A stretch of 64,000 bases of DNA. Source: Actinoallomurus iriomotensis. GTDB lineage: Bacteria; Actinomycetota; Actinomycetes; Streptosporangiales; Streptosporangiaceae. The DNA is taken from positions 186,001-250,000 of the forward strand of contig NZ_BSTJ01000010.1 of NCBI RefSeq assembly GCF_030269445.1, in the 5' to 3' direction. The notes below the pieces were generated by a model. It was not told where the DNA came from and ran no database searches. It was given only the letters and a program-made list of their open reading frames with translations. The position numbers and the translations under genes were made by a program. Positions 1 through 10,704 of this stretch are shown piece by piece (position 1 is the stretch's first letter; every line of letters begins with the position of its first letter).

Positions 1-2597
<2,597 letters not shown>

Positions 2598-2676
2598 CTA
2601 AAAACCGGACGTACGGCTGTCAACGACCGGATCCGGACATCCGCCCTGTCTTGGGGCGCTCGCCTGGGCGACTCGG

Positions 2677-3192
2677 CTATCGCGGCCCAGGGTGGAGGAG
2701 CGTCTCGGCGATCCGCTGGACTCTCGCGCGGGTGATGCCCTGACGCTGCTCGACGGCGAGCGGGTGGGCGGTGGGCTCCAGCTCGACGGCCGGGCGTTCA
2801 CCGACCGGGCGGGTGTGGAGGTGGGTCTTGAGTTCGACGGTGGTCGGTGAGTAGATCGGCAACTCCGTCGACAGCCAGCCGAAGTAGGGCGGCTCGGCTT
2901 CCCGGCCGGGGACGTCCCAGAGTCGTGTGGCGCGGGTGAAGTTCTTCTCGCTGAGCGAGACCCATACACCCCAGGTGAAGACCTCTCCGGTGTCGACGAC
3001 CGGGAGCTCGATCAGCCCGCGCACGAAGAACGCCTGCCGCTTGATCACGCACTGGTCGGAGGAGAGCTCGCTGTCCGGATCGTCCACCAGGTCGGGCGTC
3101 CAGAAGGCCGGGGCCGGAGCGGAGAAGGAGAGCGGCGGCTCCCCGTGGCGTCGGCCGCAGCACGAACACGTGAACCCTGGCTCATCCGACAT
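2677..3192 (-). CDS. DUF2199 family protein
   Basis: 171 residues. The N-terminus has a treble-clef-like zinc motif (FTCSCCGRRHGE, residues 8-19), followed by the DUF2199 core: DQCVIKRQAFFVRGLIELPV, FTWGVWVSLSEKNF and GWLSTELPIY. The C-terminal part ends in PLAVEQRQGITRARVQRIAE, typical of the family. This is a soluble cytoplasmic protein of unknown function, with no signal peptide or membrane segment. It is monocistronic as far as can be seen and points away from the divergent cupin gene. Confidence 0.85.
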   Translation of the reverse strand: MSDEPGFTCSCCGRRHGEPPLSFSAPAPAFWTPDLVDDPDSELSSDQCVIKRQAFFVRGLIELPVVDTGEVFTWGVWVSLSEKNFTRATRLWDVPGREAEPPYFGWLSTELPIYSPTTVELKTHLHTRPVGERPAVELEPTAHPLAVEQRQGITRARVQRIAETLLHPGPR

Positions 3193-3351
3193 GCCCGGAG
3201 ACTACCGGGATGGTGATCCGCAGTGCGGTGCGCGCGGTAAAGATCGGCTAGCCGCTGGATCATGCCAAGATCGTCTTATGTGGGGATATCGGCGTGCATT
3301 CCTTGATCCGGCCCGGTGCCGTGCGTCCATGACGACCGGGCTCGCGTGACG

Positions 3352-3834
3352 ATGGCCGAGGACGAAGCGATGCGCCGGATGCTCCGCCCGTACGTCCTGG
3401 CCGCGGGCGAAGGAGAGCCGGCGGCGGCGCCCGAGGGCTCGGTCATGCGGGTGAAGGCGTCCGCCGAGTCGACCGACGGCGGCCTGGGCCTGCTGGAGGG
3501 CGTGGACGAGCCCGGCTTCGCGACGCCCCTGCACCGGCACGACGTCGCCGAACTCTGGTACATCCTCGACGGGCACTACGACTTCTACGTCGCCGGCGAG
3601 TGGGTGCCCGCCGACACCGGAGCCGTGGTCTACGTCCCCGGCGGCCTGCCCCACGGCCTGCGCGCGGGCCCGGACGGTGGACGCAAACTGACCATGATGA
3701 TCCCCGGTGGGTCCGAAGGCTTCTTCCGCGACGTACACCGCGCCCTTGAGGAGGACACGGCGACCCCGGAGACGTTCCGCGCGCTGGGCGCCGAGTACGG
3801 CATCGAGCTGATCGGCCCTCTCCCGGAAAGCTGA
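3352..3834 (+). CDS. Cupin domain protein
   Basis: 160 residues from ATG 3352; ATG 3370 (MRRMLRPYVLAAGEGE) is an equally good start. An upstream in-frame ATG at 3328 would only add residues unlike the family. The cupin motif 1 (PLHRHDVAELWYILDG) carries the metal-binding H-x-H and E, and motif 2 (VVYVPGGLPHGLRA) supplies the last His. It is a small single-domain beta-barrel, probably binding a metal, with unknown substrate. It lies divergently from DUF2199 and convergently to the VOC gene. The family covers isomerases, dioxygenases and sugar-binding proteins, so no reaction is assigned. Confidence 0.8.
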   Translation: MAEDEAMRRMLRPYVLAAGEGEPAAAPEGSVMRVKASAESTDGGLGLLEGVDEPGFATPLHRHDVAELWYILDGHYDFYVAGEWVPADTGAVVYVPGGLPHGLRAGPDGGRKLTMMIPGGSEGFFRDVHRALEEDTATPETFRALGAEYGIELIGPLPES

Positions 3835-3902
3835 CCCGGCCGGTCTCGCAAGCACCGGCTCGTCACCCGCTCCGGCGCCGAAGTCCTGGGCCGGCACGAG
3901 CC

Positions 3903-4340
3903 TCAGAGCACGCAGAACTCGTTTCCCTCAGGGTCGGCCATCACCACGTGATCGGGCTTGCCCCGCAGTTCGTCTTCGCGTATCACCGTGGCACCGGCCG
4001 CGATCAAACGTTCGACCGCCTCGATCACGCGGGGCCATCGCACCTCCCACGGTGTTTCGCGGCCTCCGCCGACCTGGACGTCCAAATGCAGTCGGTTCTT
4101 CACCGTCTTGCCCTCCGGCACCTGCAGAAATGACAGGTTCGGACGCACGCCGTCCGGGTCGGACAGATAAGCGGCCTGATCCCTTTCTTCTTCGGGAACG
4201 CCGTAATGCGTGAACCATTCGTCCCAGCTTCCGAATCCGGCTCGCGGCGGCGCCTGTACGTATCCCAAGGCCAGTGCCCAGAACTCCGCCAGCTTCGCCG
4301 GTCGTGCACAGTCGATCGTCAGACTCCACTCGGTCGCCAC
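3903..4340 (-). CDS. VOC (glyoxalase-like) family protein
   Basis: 145 residues. GTG 4340 was chosen because GAGGAGG lies a few bases upstream; open frame continues further upstream but without recognisable domain. The fold is one VOC repeat pair: it starts with TEWSLTIDCARPAKLAEFWA, has the internal LHLDVQVGG strand, and ends in DHVVMADPEGNEFCVL, the usual glyoxalase_6 C-terminus. The family includes resistance proteins and small-molecule lyases or isomerases; no substrate can be named. It lies 80 bp downstream of the aminoglycoside phosphotransferase gene on the same strand. Confidence 0.82.
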   Translation of the reverse strand: MATEWSLTIDCARPAKLAEFWALALGYVQAPPRAGFGSWDEWFTHYGVPEEERDQAAYLSDPDGVRPNLSFLQVPEGKTVKNRLHLDVQVGGGRETPWEVRWPRVIEAVERLIAAGATVIREDELRGKPDHVVMADPEGNEFCVL

Positions 4341-4420
4341 GGATCCTCCTCGTTGAGATGCGCGGACCGTACCGCGTAAATCCGACAACGGCGGCCGGCC
4401 GCAGGCGCTGCGCCGGATCA

Positions 4421-5239
4421 CTAGCCCCAGGTGAGCGGATCGAGGTGGAGGTAAAAGGTCAGGCGGTCGTGATCGAGGGCGATGCCGTATCTCTCCTCGA
4501 AGGCCGCGTCGGCGGCCAGGGCCTGCTCCTCGTCCTGCCATGTCTCGCGGGCATTGGCCAGCAGCAGCGCCAAGTCGGCGTGGCGGTCGGCCAGGCCAAG
4601 GCGGCCCAGGTCGATGAAGCCCGCCACCTCCAGAGTCTCCGGGTCGAGGATGATGTTGGGCAGGCACAGGTCCCCGTGGCAGACGACCATGTCCGCGACC
4701 TCTTGGTCGCGTCGCCACGCGACCTGCTGGAGGAGCCGGGCCAGCAGTTCCGCGGGCGGCGTGTGCCGCTGCTCGACGGGCAGGAATCGCGGGTTCACGG
4801 CGTCACGGGCGACGACATCACGCGCCATGGCCACCGTTCCGTCCAGACCCTGGCGGAACGGGCACTGCTCGATGGGCACCTCGTGCAGTCCGCGCACCGC
4901 GTCCGCGATGCGTTCCCACGAGGCTCGCAGGTCCGCCGCGGGAACCTGATCCGCGGGTACGCCGGAAACCGCGCTGGTCACCAGGCAGGCGCCCGCGTCA
5001 CCGGAGTGCCACTCGAGCACGCGAGGCCCCGGCACGCACTGGTCGTGCAGCCATGCGGTCCGGTCGCGCTCAGCCTCCAGGCCGGCCGCATCCGCGGCAG
5101 GTACGCATTTGGCATATCGGGCAGCGTCCGCGCTGCGAAAGACGGCGGCCTCGGACTCGCCCGTAGTGACGGGCAGCCATTCGCCGCCGCCGTCACCCGC
5201 ACCCAGCAGCGCCGGCTGGGGACCAGGACGACCGCTCAT
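4421..5239 (-). CDS. APH(3'')-like aminoglycoside (streptomycin) phosphotransferase
   Basis: 272 residues from ATG 5239 (GTG 5248 is possible). The protein is recognisable along its length as the APH(3'')-I type that phosphorylates streptomycin at the 3'' hydroxyl. It has GEWLPVTTGESEAAVFR near the N-terminus, IEQCPF in the middle, the catalytic loop VCHGDLCLPN (Asp about residue 190), GFIDLGRLGLADRHADLAL for metal binding, and the characteristic C-terminal FYLHLDPLTWG. It is cytoplasmic and uses ATP. No streptomycin biosynthesis gene is nearby, so it is a stand-alone resistance-type gene, probably intrinsic because its GC matches its neighbours. Whether streptomycin is the true substrate is inference from family likeness. 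Confidence 0.85.
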   Translation of the reverse strand: MSGRPGPQPALLGAGDGGGEWLPVTTGESEAAVFRSADAARYAKCVPAADAAGLEAERDRTAWLHDQCVPGPRVLEWHSGDAGACLVTSAVSGVPADQVPAADLRASWERIADAVRGLHEVPIEQCPFRQGLDGTVAMARDVVARDAVNPRFLPVEQRHTPPAELLARLLQQVAWRRDQEVADMVVCHGDLCLPNIILDPETLEVAGFIDLGRLGLADRHADLALLLANARETWQDEEQALAADAAFEERYGIALDHDRLTFYLHLDPLTWG

Positions 5240-5366
5240 CGCAGCCACTCTAGCCAGCCCGGCACAGTGTCGATCGCCAGTGCTGGGCGCCGGCCCCCGG
5301 GCCGAGGTGCGGCCGTTCGAGCGGTTCCTTTCCGAGGGAGGGGTGTTCGTCTACGCGCGACGCTCG

Positions 5367-6014
5367 TCAGGTGGTGGCGTACGGGCGGAGCTGGCGGACT
5401 CCCGAGCGGGGTGACGTGAGGACCGGGACGGGCACCTCTCCGGCCGGGAGGGCGTCGACCACGCGGGCCATGCTGGCCTGGGCCAGGACGAGGACGTCGA
5501 CCTCCGCGGCCAGGCGGCGGGCCTCGGCGGCGACGATCGTGTCGTGGCGTTCCGTATCGCCCGCCTTCAGCGCCTCGAACGCGCCCGGGCACACCGACTC
5601 CCGGAACTCGCGAGGGCCGGTCGCCCGGCGACGCAGCAGGTCGCCGGTCGGTCGCAGGGTCGCGGCGAGCGTGGCCAGGATCCCGATGCGCCCGCCCGCG
5701 CGTACCGCCTCGGCGGCCATCGGCGCGTCCACCCGGTACACCGGGATGCCGGCCTCCGCGTTCGCCTCCTCCGCCGCCTCGCCGATCGAGGAGCACGTCA
5801 CCAGCATGGCCGCCGCGCCGGACTCCTCCGCGAACCGCGCGTAGTCGGCGACGCGGCGGCGGGTGCGCGGCAGCAGGCCGTGCTCGACCGTGTCCCGCAG
5901 CAGCGTCTCGTCCACCATGTTGACCGCGTCGACCGCGCCGACCTCGACCGGAAGCAGACCGGCGAAGACCGCGGGCAGGCTCGTCACGGTGTGCAGCAGG
6001 CACACACGGGTCAT
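5367..6014 (-). CDS. Aspartate/glutamate racemase family protein
   Basis: 215 residues from ATG 6014, which has GAGAGGA upstream; an in-frame ATG at 6035 overlaps the preceding stop. The sequence opens with TRVCLLHTVTSLPAVF and carries the first catalytic-cysteine region MLVTCSSIGEAA. The second half has VDVLVLAQASMARVVDAL, where the usual second Cys (LGCTH-type) is replaced by Ala-Gln-Ala. That makes a classical two-base racemase unlikely, and an isomerase- or decarboxylase-like member is possible. It is the last gene of the operon after the aldolase, FGGY kinase and OtnK-like kinase, so it probably acts on an acid intermediate of that pathway. Confidence 0.75.
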   Translation of the reverse strand: MTRVCLLHTVTSLPAVFAGLLPVEVGAVDAVNMVDETLLRDTVEHGLLPRTRRRVADYARFAEESGAAAMLVTCSSIGEAAEEANAEAGIPVYRVDAPMAAEAVRAGGRIGILATLAATLRPTGDLLRRRATGPREFRESVCPGAFEALKAGDTERHDTIVAAEARRLAAEVDVLVLAQASMARVVDALPAGEVPVPVLTSPRSGVRQLRPYATT

Positions 6015-6034
6015 GGGCTTCCTCTCAGCGTGCA

Positions 6035-6928
6035 TCAGCCGGCCTCGGTCCACGGGCGGCCGTACCGGTCGACGGTCTCGCCCAGGCGCCGCAGCCGGTC
6101 GGCGGATCGGGTCCGCAGCGCCTCGGCCGGGTCGGGCGTGGCGATCGCGTCACGCCACAGGGCGCGGCCGGCGAGCATGCCGGAGGCGCCCGCGCGGCAG
6201 GCCGCCTCGACGGCCGCCGGGAAGTCCGCCGCCTCGACGCCGTTGGACAGCACGACCCAGGGCCGGGCGAGCCGGCCGTCCAGCCTCTCGCAGGCGCTCA
6301 CCAGCTCGCCCATCGAGCCGCGTCCCCGGCGCGGCACCTGCGCCTTGTACAGGCTCGGTCCTGAGGGGCCGAGCGCGGCGGCCGCGTCGAGGATCGCCGC
6401 GTCCAGGTCGAAGCCGGTCTGCCCCGATGCCGGGACGGCGACGGGTTCGAGCACCGACAGCAGCCCCGCGTCACGGCAGAGGGCGACGAACCGGTGGGCC
6501 ATCTCCTCCCGTCGCGCCTCCTGGCCGTCGCGCTTCCAGATGACGAGCAGCTTCAGCGCCACGACGCCGTCGCGCCGTGCCCGTCCAGGGTCGACCGCCA
6601 GGTCCAGTTCGGTGTCCTCGACGGCGCCGCCCGGCGGCTGGGTCAGCGCGTCGGCGGCCAGGATGAGCCCGCAGCCCGGCGGCAGCGACCGCTCCCGTAC
6701 GAGGTCGGCGAAGGCGTAGTGCCGGTCGATCAGGAACGCCGAGGCCAGCGGCCCGAGCACGGCCGCCACCTCCAGCTTGAACGCCGTCAGGGCGGCGTCG
6801 TCGGACGGGTGTCCGTCCTCGGCGAGCATGGTACGGAGGCTGTCACGCTGGTCCATGGCGACCATGGCGAAGGTTCCGGACGGCCGCGCGAGGCGGTCGA
6901 GGGTGGGGTCGAGGGTGGGAGAGGTCAT
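6035..6928 (-). CDS. LacD/YihT-like class I aldolase
   Basis: 297 residues. It begins with the family signature MVAMDQRDSLRTML and continues with AFKLEVAAVL, GVVALKLLVIW and FVALCRDAGLLSVLEP. The motif SLYKAQVP has Lys about residue 195 in the position of the Schiff-base lysine of LacD and YihT aldolases (tagatose-1,6-bisphosphate or sulfofructose-1-phosphate cleavage). WVVLSNGVEAADF and GASGMLAGRALW form the phosphate-binding end. The start overlaps the stop of the FGGY kinase by four bases, so the two are translationally coupled. Inference: the kinase product, or its bisphosphate, is cleaved here to a triose phosphate. Confidence 0.8.
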   Translation of the reverse strand: MTSPTLDPTLDRLARPSGTFAMVAMDQRDSLRTMLAEDGHPSDDAALTAFKLEVAAVLGPLASAFLIDRHYAFADLVRERSLPPGCGLILAADALTQPPGGAVEDTELDLAVDPGRARRDGVVALKLLVIWKRDGQEARREEMAHRFVALCRDAGLLSVLEPVAVPASGQTGFDLDAAILDAAAALGPSGPSLYKAQVPRRGRGSMGELVSACERLDGRLARPWVVLSNGVEAADFPAAVEAACRAGASGMLAGRALWRDAIATPDPAEALRTRSADRLRRLGETVDRYGRPWTEAG

Positions 6929-8349
6929 GGTGCTTCCTGTTCGTCGGAGGGAGAGGGCGCCGTGGCCAGCGGCAGGAACCTCGACCGGTACGCCTCCTCC
7001 CACTCGGGTGCGGGGACGGGAGCCCGGGGTGGAGCAGGGACGAAACCGTCCGGAAGGCCGATCGCGCGGCCGGCGAGCTGGGCCGCGCCGAGCGCCGCGC
7101 CGTGCGCGCCGGGCACGACCGCGAGCGGCGCCGGGGTCAGCCGTGCCTTGATCCACATCCAGGTCGGGTTGGCGGCCGGCCCGCCGAACACCGTGACCGA
7201 GCCGGGCCGTACGCCGCCGCCCGCCGTGTCGAGCATCCACCGGGCCTGCATCGACAGCCCTTCCAGCACGGCGCGGCCCAGGTCGGCGAGCGTGTGTTCG
7301 GGCCGCAGGCCGTGCATGGACAGCGTGCGGCGCGGATCCGGTTCCGGGGCGGCACGGCCCCGCAGGTACGGCAGCACGGTGATGCCGGTCGGCGGGGCCT
7401 CGGGCGGGCCGACGAGCTCGGTGAACCACCGGTGCGGGTCGGGATGGCCGGCCGGCGCGATCCGTCCCAGCAGCCACTCGACCAGCCCGCCGCTGGCGGG
7501 CAGGCCGCTGATCAGGCAGTACGACGCGCCGTCGACGAACGGGCCGACGGTCGCGCCGTCGACGACCCGCGCGGGTACCGCCGCGACCGGCGTCACGATC
7601 GCCTCCGCGGTGCCCATGGAGTCGGCCACCCGCCCCGGCGCGCGGACCCCGGCCGCCCATGCGGCGGCCATGTGGTCGTGACCGGCCACCACCACCGGCG
7701 TACCGGCGAGCAGCCCGGTACGCCCGGCGGCGGCCGTGCCGACCCGCCCGGCCACGCCGGTGACGACCGGGGGCAGCCGGTCGGGGGACAGACCCGCCAG
7801 GTCGAGCAGGTCGGGCCGGTAGGCGCCCTGGTGGATGTCGTAGGCACCGGTACGGGAGGCCAGTGTGGGGCTGGTGGCGACCACGCCGGTGAGCGAGGCG
7901 GCGACGAGGTCGGCGGCGCTCACCCAGCACGCCATGCGCCGGAGCACGTCGGGGGCGTGACGGCGCAACCGCATCCAGCGGGCCAGCGGCAGCTTCGCCC
8001 CCGGACGCAGGCCGGTGACGGCGAAGAACGCCTCGGACCCCACCTCGGAGGCCAGCACGCCGGCCTCGTCCGCGGCGCTCCGATCGCGCCAGTCCAGCAG
8101 CGGCCCGGCCGGATCGCCGCCCTCATCCAGCGGTACGCCGGTCTCGGCCATGCTCCCGACGCCGACGGCGGCGGGCGCCGTCCCGGCCTCGGCCACACAC
8201 TCGGCGAGCAGCCGCAGCGCGGTCGTGCGCAGGGCGTCCGCGTCACCGGGCGTCCGGTCCCGACGAGAGACGAGGGACGTGCCGTCGGCGCGGTAGAGGG
8301 CGACCTTGGTGTGCGTCGTGCCGATGTCGAGACCCGCGAGCGTGCTCAT
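6925..8349 (-). CDS. FGGY-family carbohydrate kinase
   Basis: 474 residues from ATG 8349; GTG 8358 is also possible and has a GAGG closer to it. The N-terminal actin-like ATPase motif is LAGLDIGTTHTKVALYRADG, VGSMAETGVPL follows, and VVAGHDHMAAAWAAG contains the catalytic-Asp region. ADSMGTAEAIVTPV and FGGPAANPTW are further phosphate/adenosine motifs. It resembles the kinase at the right edge of the window more than it resembles xylulokinase or glycerol kinase. It is coupled by overlap to the aldolase and probably phosphorylates a ketose or sugar acid supplied to it. The exact sugar cannot be read from sequence. Confidence 0.85.
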   Translation of the reverse strand: MSTLAGLDIGTTHTKVALYRADGTSLVSRRDRTPGDADALRTTALRLLAECVAEAGTAPAAVGVGSMAETGVPLDEGGDPAGPLLDWRDRSAADEAGVLASEVGSEAFFAVTGLRPGAKLPLARWMRLRRHAPDVLRRMACWVSAADLVAASLTGVVATSPTLASRTGAYDIHQGAYRPDLLDLAGLSPDRLPPVVTGVAGRVGTAAAGRTGLLAGTPVVVAGHDHMAAAWAAGVRAPGRVADSMGTAEAIVTPVAAVPARVVDGATVGPFVDGASYCLISGLPASGGLVEWLLGRIAPAGHPDPHRWFTELVGPPEAPPTGITVLPYLRGRAAPEPDPRRTLSMHGLRPEHTLADLGRAVLEGLSMQARWMLDTAGGGVRPGSVTVFGGPAANPTWMWIKARLTPAPLAVVPGAHGAALGAAQLAGRAIGLPDGFVPAPPRAPVPAPEWEEAYRSRFLPLATAPSPSDEQEAP

Positions 8350-8422
8350 GAGCGTCACGCCGCCTCGCCGGCCGGCACCGCGCCGAAGGCACCGGCCGCC
8401 GCTCCTGCGGCGGTTAGCGTGG

Positions 8423-9694
8423 TCATGGGCCGACCTGGGCGAGGATGTGGCGGAGCGTGCCGTCGGTGCCGACGTTGCCGGGTACCACCACGTACGCCGG
8501 GTGGCCCCGTGGTGTGCGCAGGTCCCACACCGGGACGCCGGGCAGGATCTGACCGCGTACGCGGGCGCTCGTCGCCTCCAGGGCGTCGGTGGCCAGCCGC
8601 GCCGAGGTGATCCCGCCCTTCGCGACGACCAGGTCCACCTCCGTCGCCAGGTGGCGCACGGTCGCGACCAGCGTCTCCATCAAGAGCGCGGGTGCCGCCG
8701 GGACGCGGTCGTGGCCGGGGGTGCGGTCCGTCGCCAGCAGCGCGCGGCCGTCCTCGGTCAGCCGTTCGCGGACCGCGCCGGCGAGGGCGCGGTCGTCGCC
8801 CGCGCGCGGGGCGACGGGCAGTTCGACGCGGCGTTCCCACAGCCCGTCCAGGGCGCGGAGCTGCCGCGTGCTGGCCTCGGTGAACGATCCGCAGACGACC
8901 AGCACCCGCCCGGGCGGCGGCACGGCGACGCGGTCGAGCGGCCGGGTGGTGAGGCCCGCCAGCGCGGCGGCGAGCGACGCGGCGCAGCGGACCTGTACCC
9001 GCGCGCCCCGGCGTTCCGCGCATACCAGCCCCGCCGCGATGGCGAGGACGTCGGACTCGGTGACGCAGTCGGGGATCACGACGGCGTCCGGCCCGGCCGA
9101 CGCCAGGGCGTCCGCGACGGCGTCGGGCCCCCGCGAGCGCAGCCGGGAGAGGGGGACGGTCACGGTGTGCCGTCGGCCGCCGCCGACCTCGCGGACCCAG
9201 CCGGCCATGTCGGGACTCGTGTAGCCGAAGACCGGATCGCGGGCGAACTCGGTCTCGGCGACCGGGACCGGCCCCGAGGGCGTGCGCAGCCGGTGCACGC
9301 CGTCCTCGGTGAACCGGCCGCCGTCGACGAACGCCGGCACGAACAGCACCGGCGTGCCCGGCGACACGGCGTCGACCTCGGCGAACACGTGCCCGCGCAG
9401 GGTCGAGTCCCCGCGCAGGACCAGCCGCAGGGAGCGACCGGCGGCGCGCGCCGCGGCCTCGGCCGTACGGGCGATGCCGGCGACCAGGGCGGCGGCCTCG
9501 CCTTCGGGCAGCGCCCGGCTGTTGGACAGCACGAACACCGAACGGTGCGCGGCGGCGGCGTCGAACGCGGCCCGGCCGGGGCGAAGGATCACGTCGACGT
9601 CGCTCACGGACTGGGTGCCGGTGGGGTCGTCATCGACGATCACCGTGAACCGGTCGTCGGCGGCGATCTCCGCCCGCCGGCTGGTCTCCCGCAC
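8423..9694 (-). CDS. Four-carbon acid sugar kinase family (OtnK-like)
   Basis: 423 residues from GTG 9694, preceded by GGGGAGG; a TTG further upstream lacks a ribosome binding site. The N-terminal domain shows FTVIVDDDPTGTQSVSD, VFVLSNSRALP and LVLRGDSTLRGHVF, the substrate-binding signature of the DUF1537/OtnK kinases for D-erythronate or D-threonate. The C-terminal nucleotide-binding domain carries VLVVCGSFTEASTRQL, LVVAKGGITSARLATDAL and YVVVPGNVGTDGTL. It heads the minus-strand operon and lies divergent to the DeoR regulator, with operator-like sequence between them. The classical partners (LtnD dehydrogenase, PdxA2) are absent, so the pathway is probably a variant. Confidence 0.85.
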   Translation of the reverse strand: MRETSRRAEIAADDRFTVIVDDDPTGTQSVSDVDVILRPGRAAFDAAAAHRSVFVLSNSRALPEGEAAALVAGIARTAEAAARAAGRSLRLVLRGDSTLRGHVFAEVDAVSPGTPVLFVPAFVDGGRFTEDGVHRLRTPSGPVPVAETEFARDPVFGYTSPDMAGWVREVGGGRRHTVTVPLSRLRSRGPDAVADALASAGPDAVVIPDCVTESDVLAIAAGLVCAERRGARVQVRCAASLAAALAGLTTRPLDRVAVPPPGRVLVVCGSFTEASTRQLRALDGLWERRVELPVAPRAGDDRALAGAVRERLTEDGRALLATDRTPGHDRVPAAPALLMETLVATVRHLATEVDLVVAKGGITSARLATDALEATSARVRGQILPGVPVWDLRTPRGHPAYVVVPGNVGTDGTLRHILAQVGP

Positions 9695-9719
9695 CCGCCC
9701 TCCCCGAGATGTCAAACTT

Positions 9720-9748
9720 CGGACAATTGTCGTCCGAGTTAGGACATT
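9720..9748. promoter_or_regulatory. Operator-like palindrome and direct repeat between divergent kinase and DeoR genes
   Basis: CGGAC (9720-9724) and GTCCG (9732-9736) flank the perfect 10-bp palindrome GACAATTGTC (9722-9731). GGACA recurs 21 bp later (9742-9746), on the same helical face. The A/T content stands out from the GC-rich surroundings. It is a likely DeoR binding site controlling both directions. Confidence 0.55.
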
Positions 9749-9777
9749 CTGGCAAGAGGCCGGGTACGGTCGAGCAC

Positions 9778-10575
9778 GTGGTCACCGGAGAGCGCGGCGG
9801 CGAGCTGCGGTACAACTCCGCGCCCGAGCGGCGCGAGGAGATCCTGCGCCGGCTCCGGGAGACGGGCTACGTGTCGGCGCCCGACCTCGGCGCCGACCTG
9901 GCCGTCTCGGAGCGTACGGTCCGGCGTGACCTGCAAAGACTCGCCGAGTTCGGCCTGGTGGAGCTCGTCTACGGCGGCGCGGTGGCCCCGGGCGGCGTGA
10001 CCCCGCGCTCGCCGTTCGGCGCGCGGTCGCAGGCGCGCTCGGAGCAGAAGCGGGCCATCGCCGAGCTGGCGCTGCGTTTCGTCCAGCCCGGCGCGACCGT
10101 CGGCCTCGACGCGGGCACCACGACGCTGGAGCTGGCCCGGCTGCTGCCCGGCGATCGCGACGTGACGGTCGTGACCCACTCGCTGCCCGCGATGACGGTG
10201 CTGGGGGAGCGCCCCGGCACGACCCTGATCGGCCTCGGCGGCCTCCACCATCCGCCGACGCAGGCGTTCACCGGGCCGGACACCGTCGCCGCGATCGGCC
10301 GACTACGCGTGCACACCTTCTTCCTGGCCGCGAGCGGGCTCGGCGAGCGGGGTGCGTACTGCGCCACGCCTCTCGACGCCGAGGTCAAGCGTGCGTTCAT
10401 CGGCATCGCCGATCACGTCGTGCTCCTTGCCGACTCCGCCAAGCTGCGCCAGACCGCGCCCGTCCCGATCTGCGAGCACTCCGAGATCGGCGCGTTCGTC
10501 ACCGACGCCGCGATCACGCGGGCGCAGCGGGCGGCGCTGTCGCCGGGCACCCGGCTGCTGGTCGCGGACGGCTGA
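9778..10575 (+). CDS. DeoR/GlpR family transcriptional regulator
   Basis: 265 residues from GTG 9778. ATG 9709 is in frame but would place the operator inside the gene and overlap the divergent gene. The winged helix is NSAPERREEILRRLRETGYVSAPDLGADLAVSERTVRRDL, the classical DeoR helix-turn-helix. The C-terminal DeoRC domain shows VGLDAGTTTLELARLL, VVTHSLPAM and FLAASGLGERGAYCAT, which bind a sugar phosphate. It is divergent to the OtnK-like / FGGY / aldolase / racemase operon and probably represses it until a phosphorylated intermediate accumulates. The 129 bp downstream hold no recognisable feature. Confidence 0.87.
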   Translation: MVTGERGGELRYNSAPERREEILRRLRETGYVSAPDLGADLAVSERTVRRDLQRLAEFGLVELVYGGAVAPGGVTPRSPFGARSQARSEQKRAIAELALRFVQPGATVGLDAGTTTLELARLLPGDRDVTVVTHSLPAMTVLGERPGTTLIGLGGLHHPPTQAFTGPDTVAAIGRLRVHTFFLAASGLGERGAYCATPLDAEVKRAFIGIADHVVLLADSAKLRQTAPVPICEHSEIGAFVTDAAITRAQRAALSPGTRLLVADG

Positions 10576-10704
10576 CCGGTCCGGTCGCTCGGGCCTCGAC
10601 TGGTAGGTGTGCTAGTGCGGGGACGTTGGTGCCGGGCGACGCTCTAAGTGGCCTGATCGGGGTAGGGGCGGCGCCGTGCACATCGGAAGGCTTGGCCGGC
10701 GGAG

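Noticed and set aside
7102-9742. Long plus-strand frames opposite the FGGY and OtnK-like kinases
   Set aside because: Antisense frames caused by high GC; no ribosome binding sites or families.
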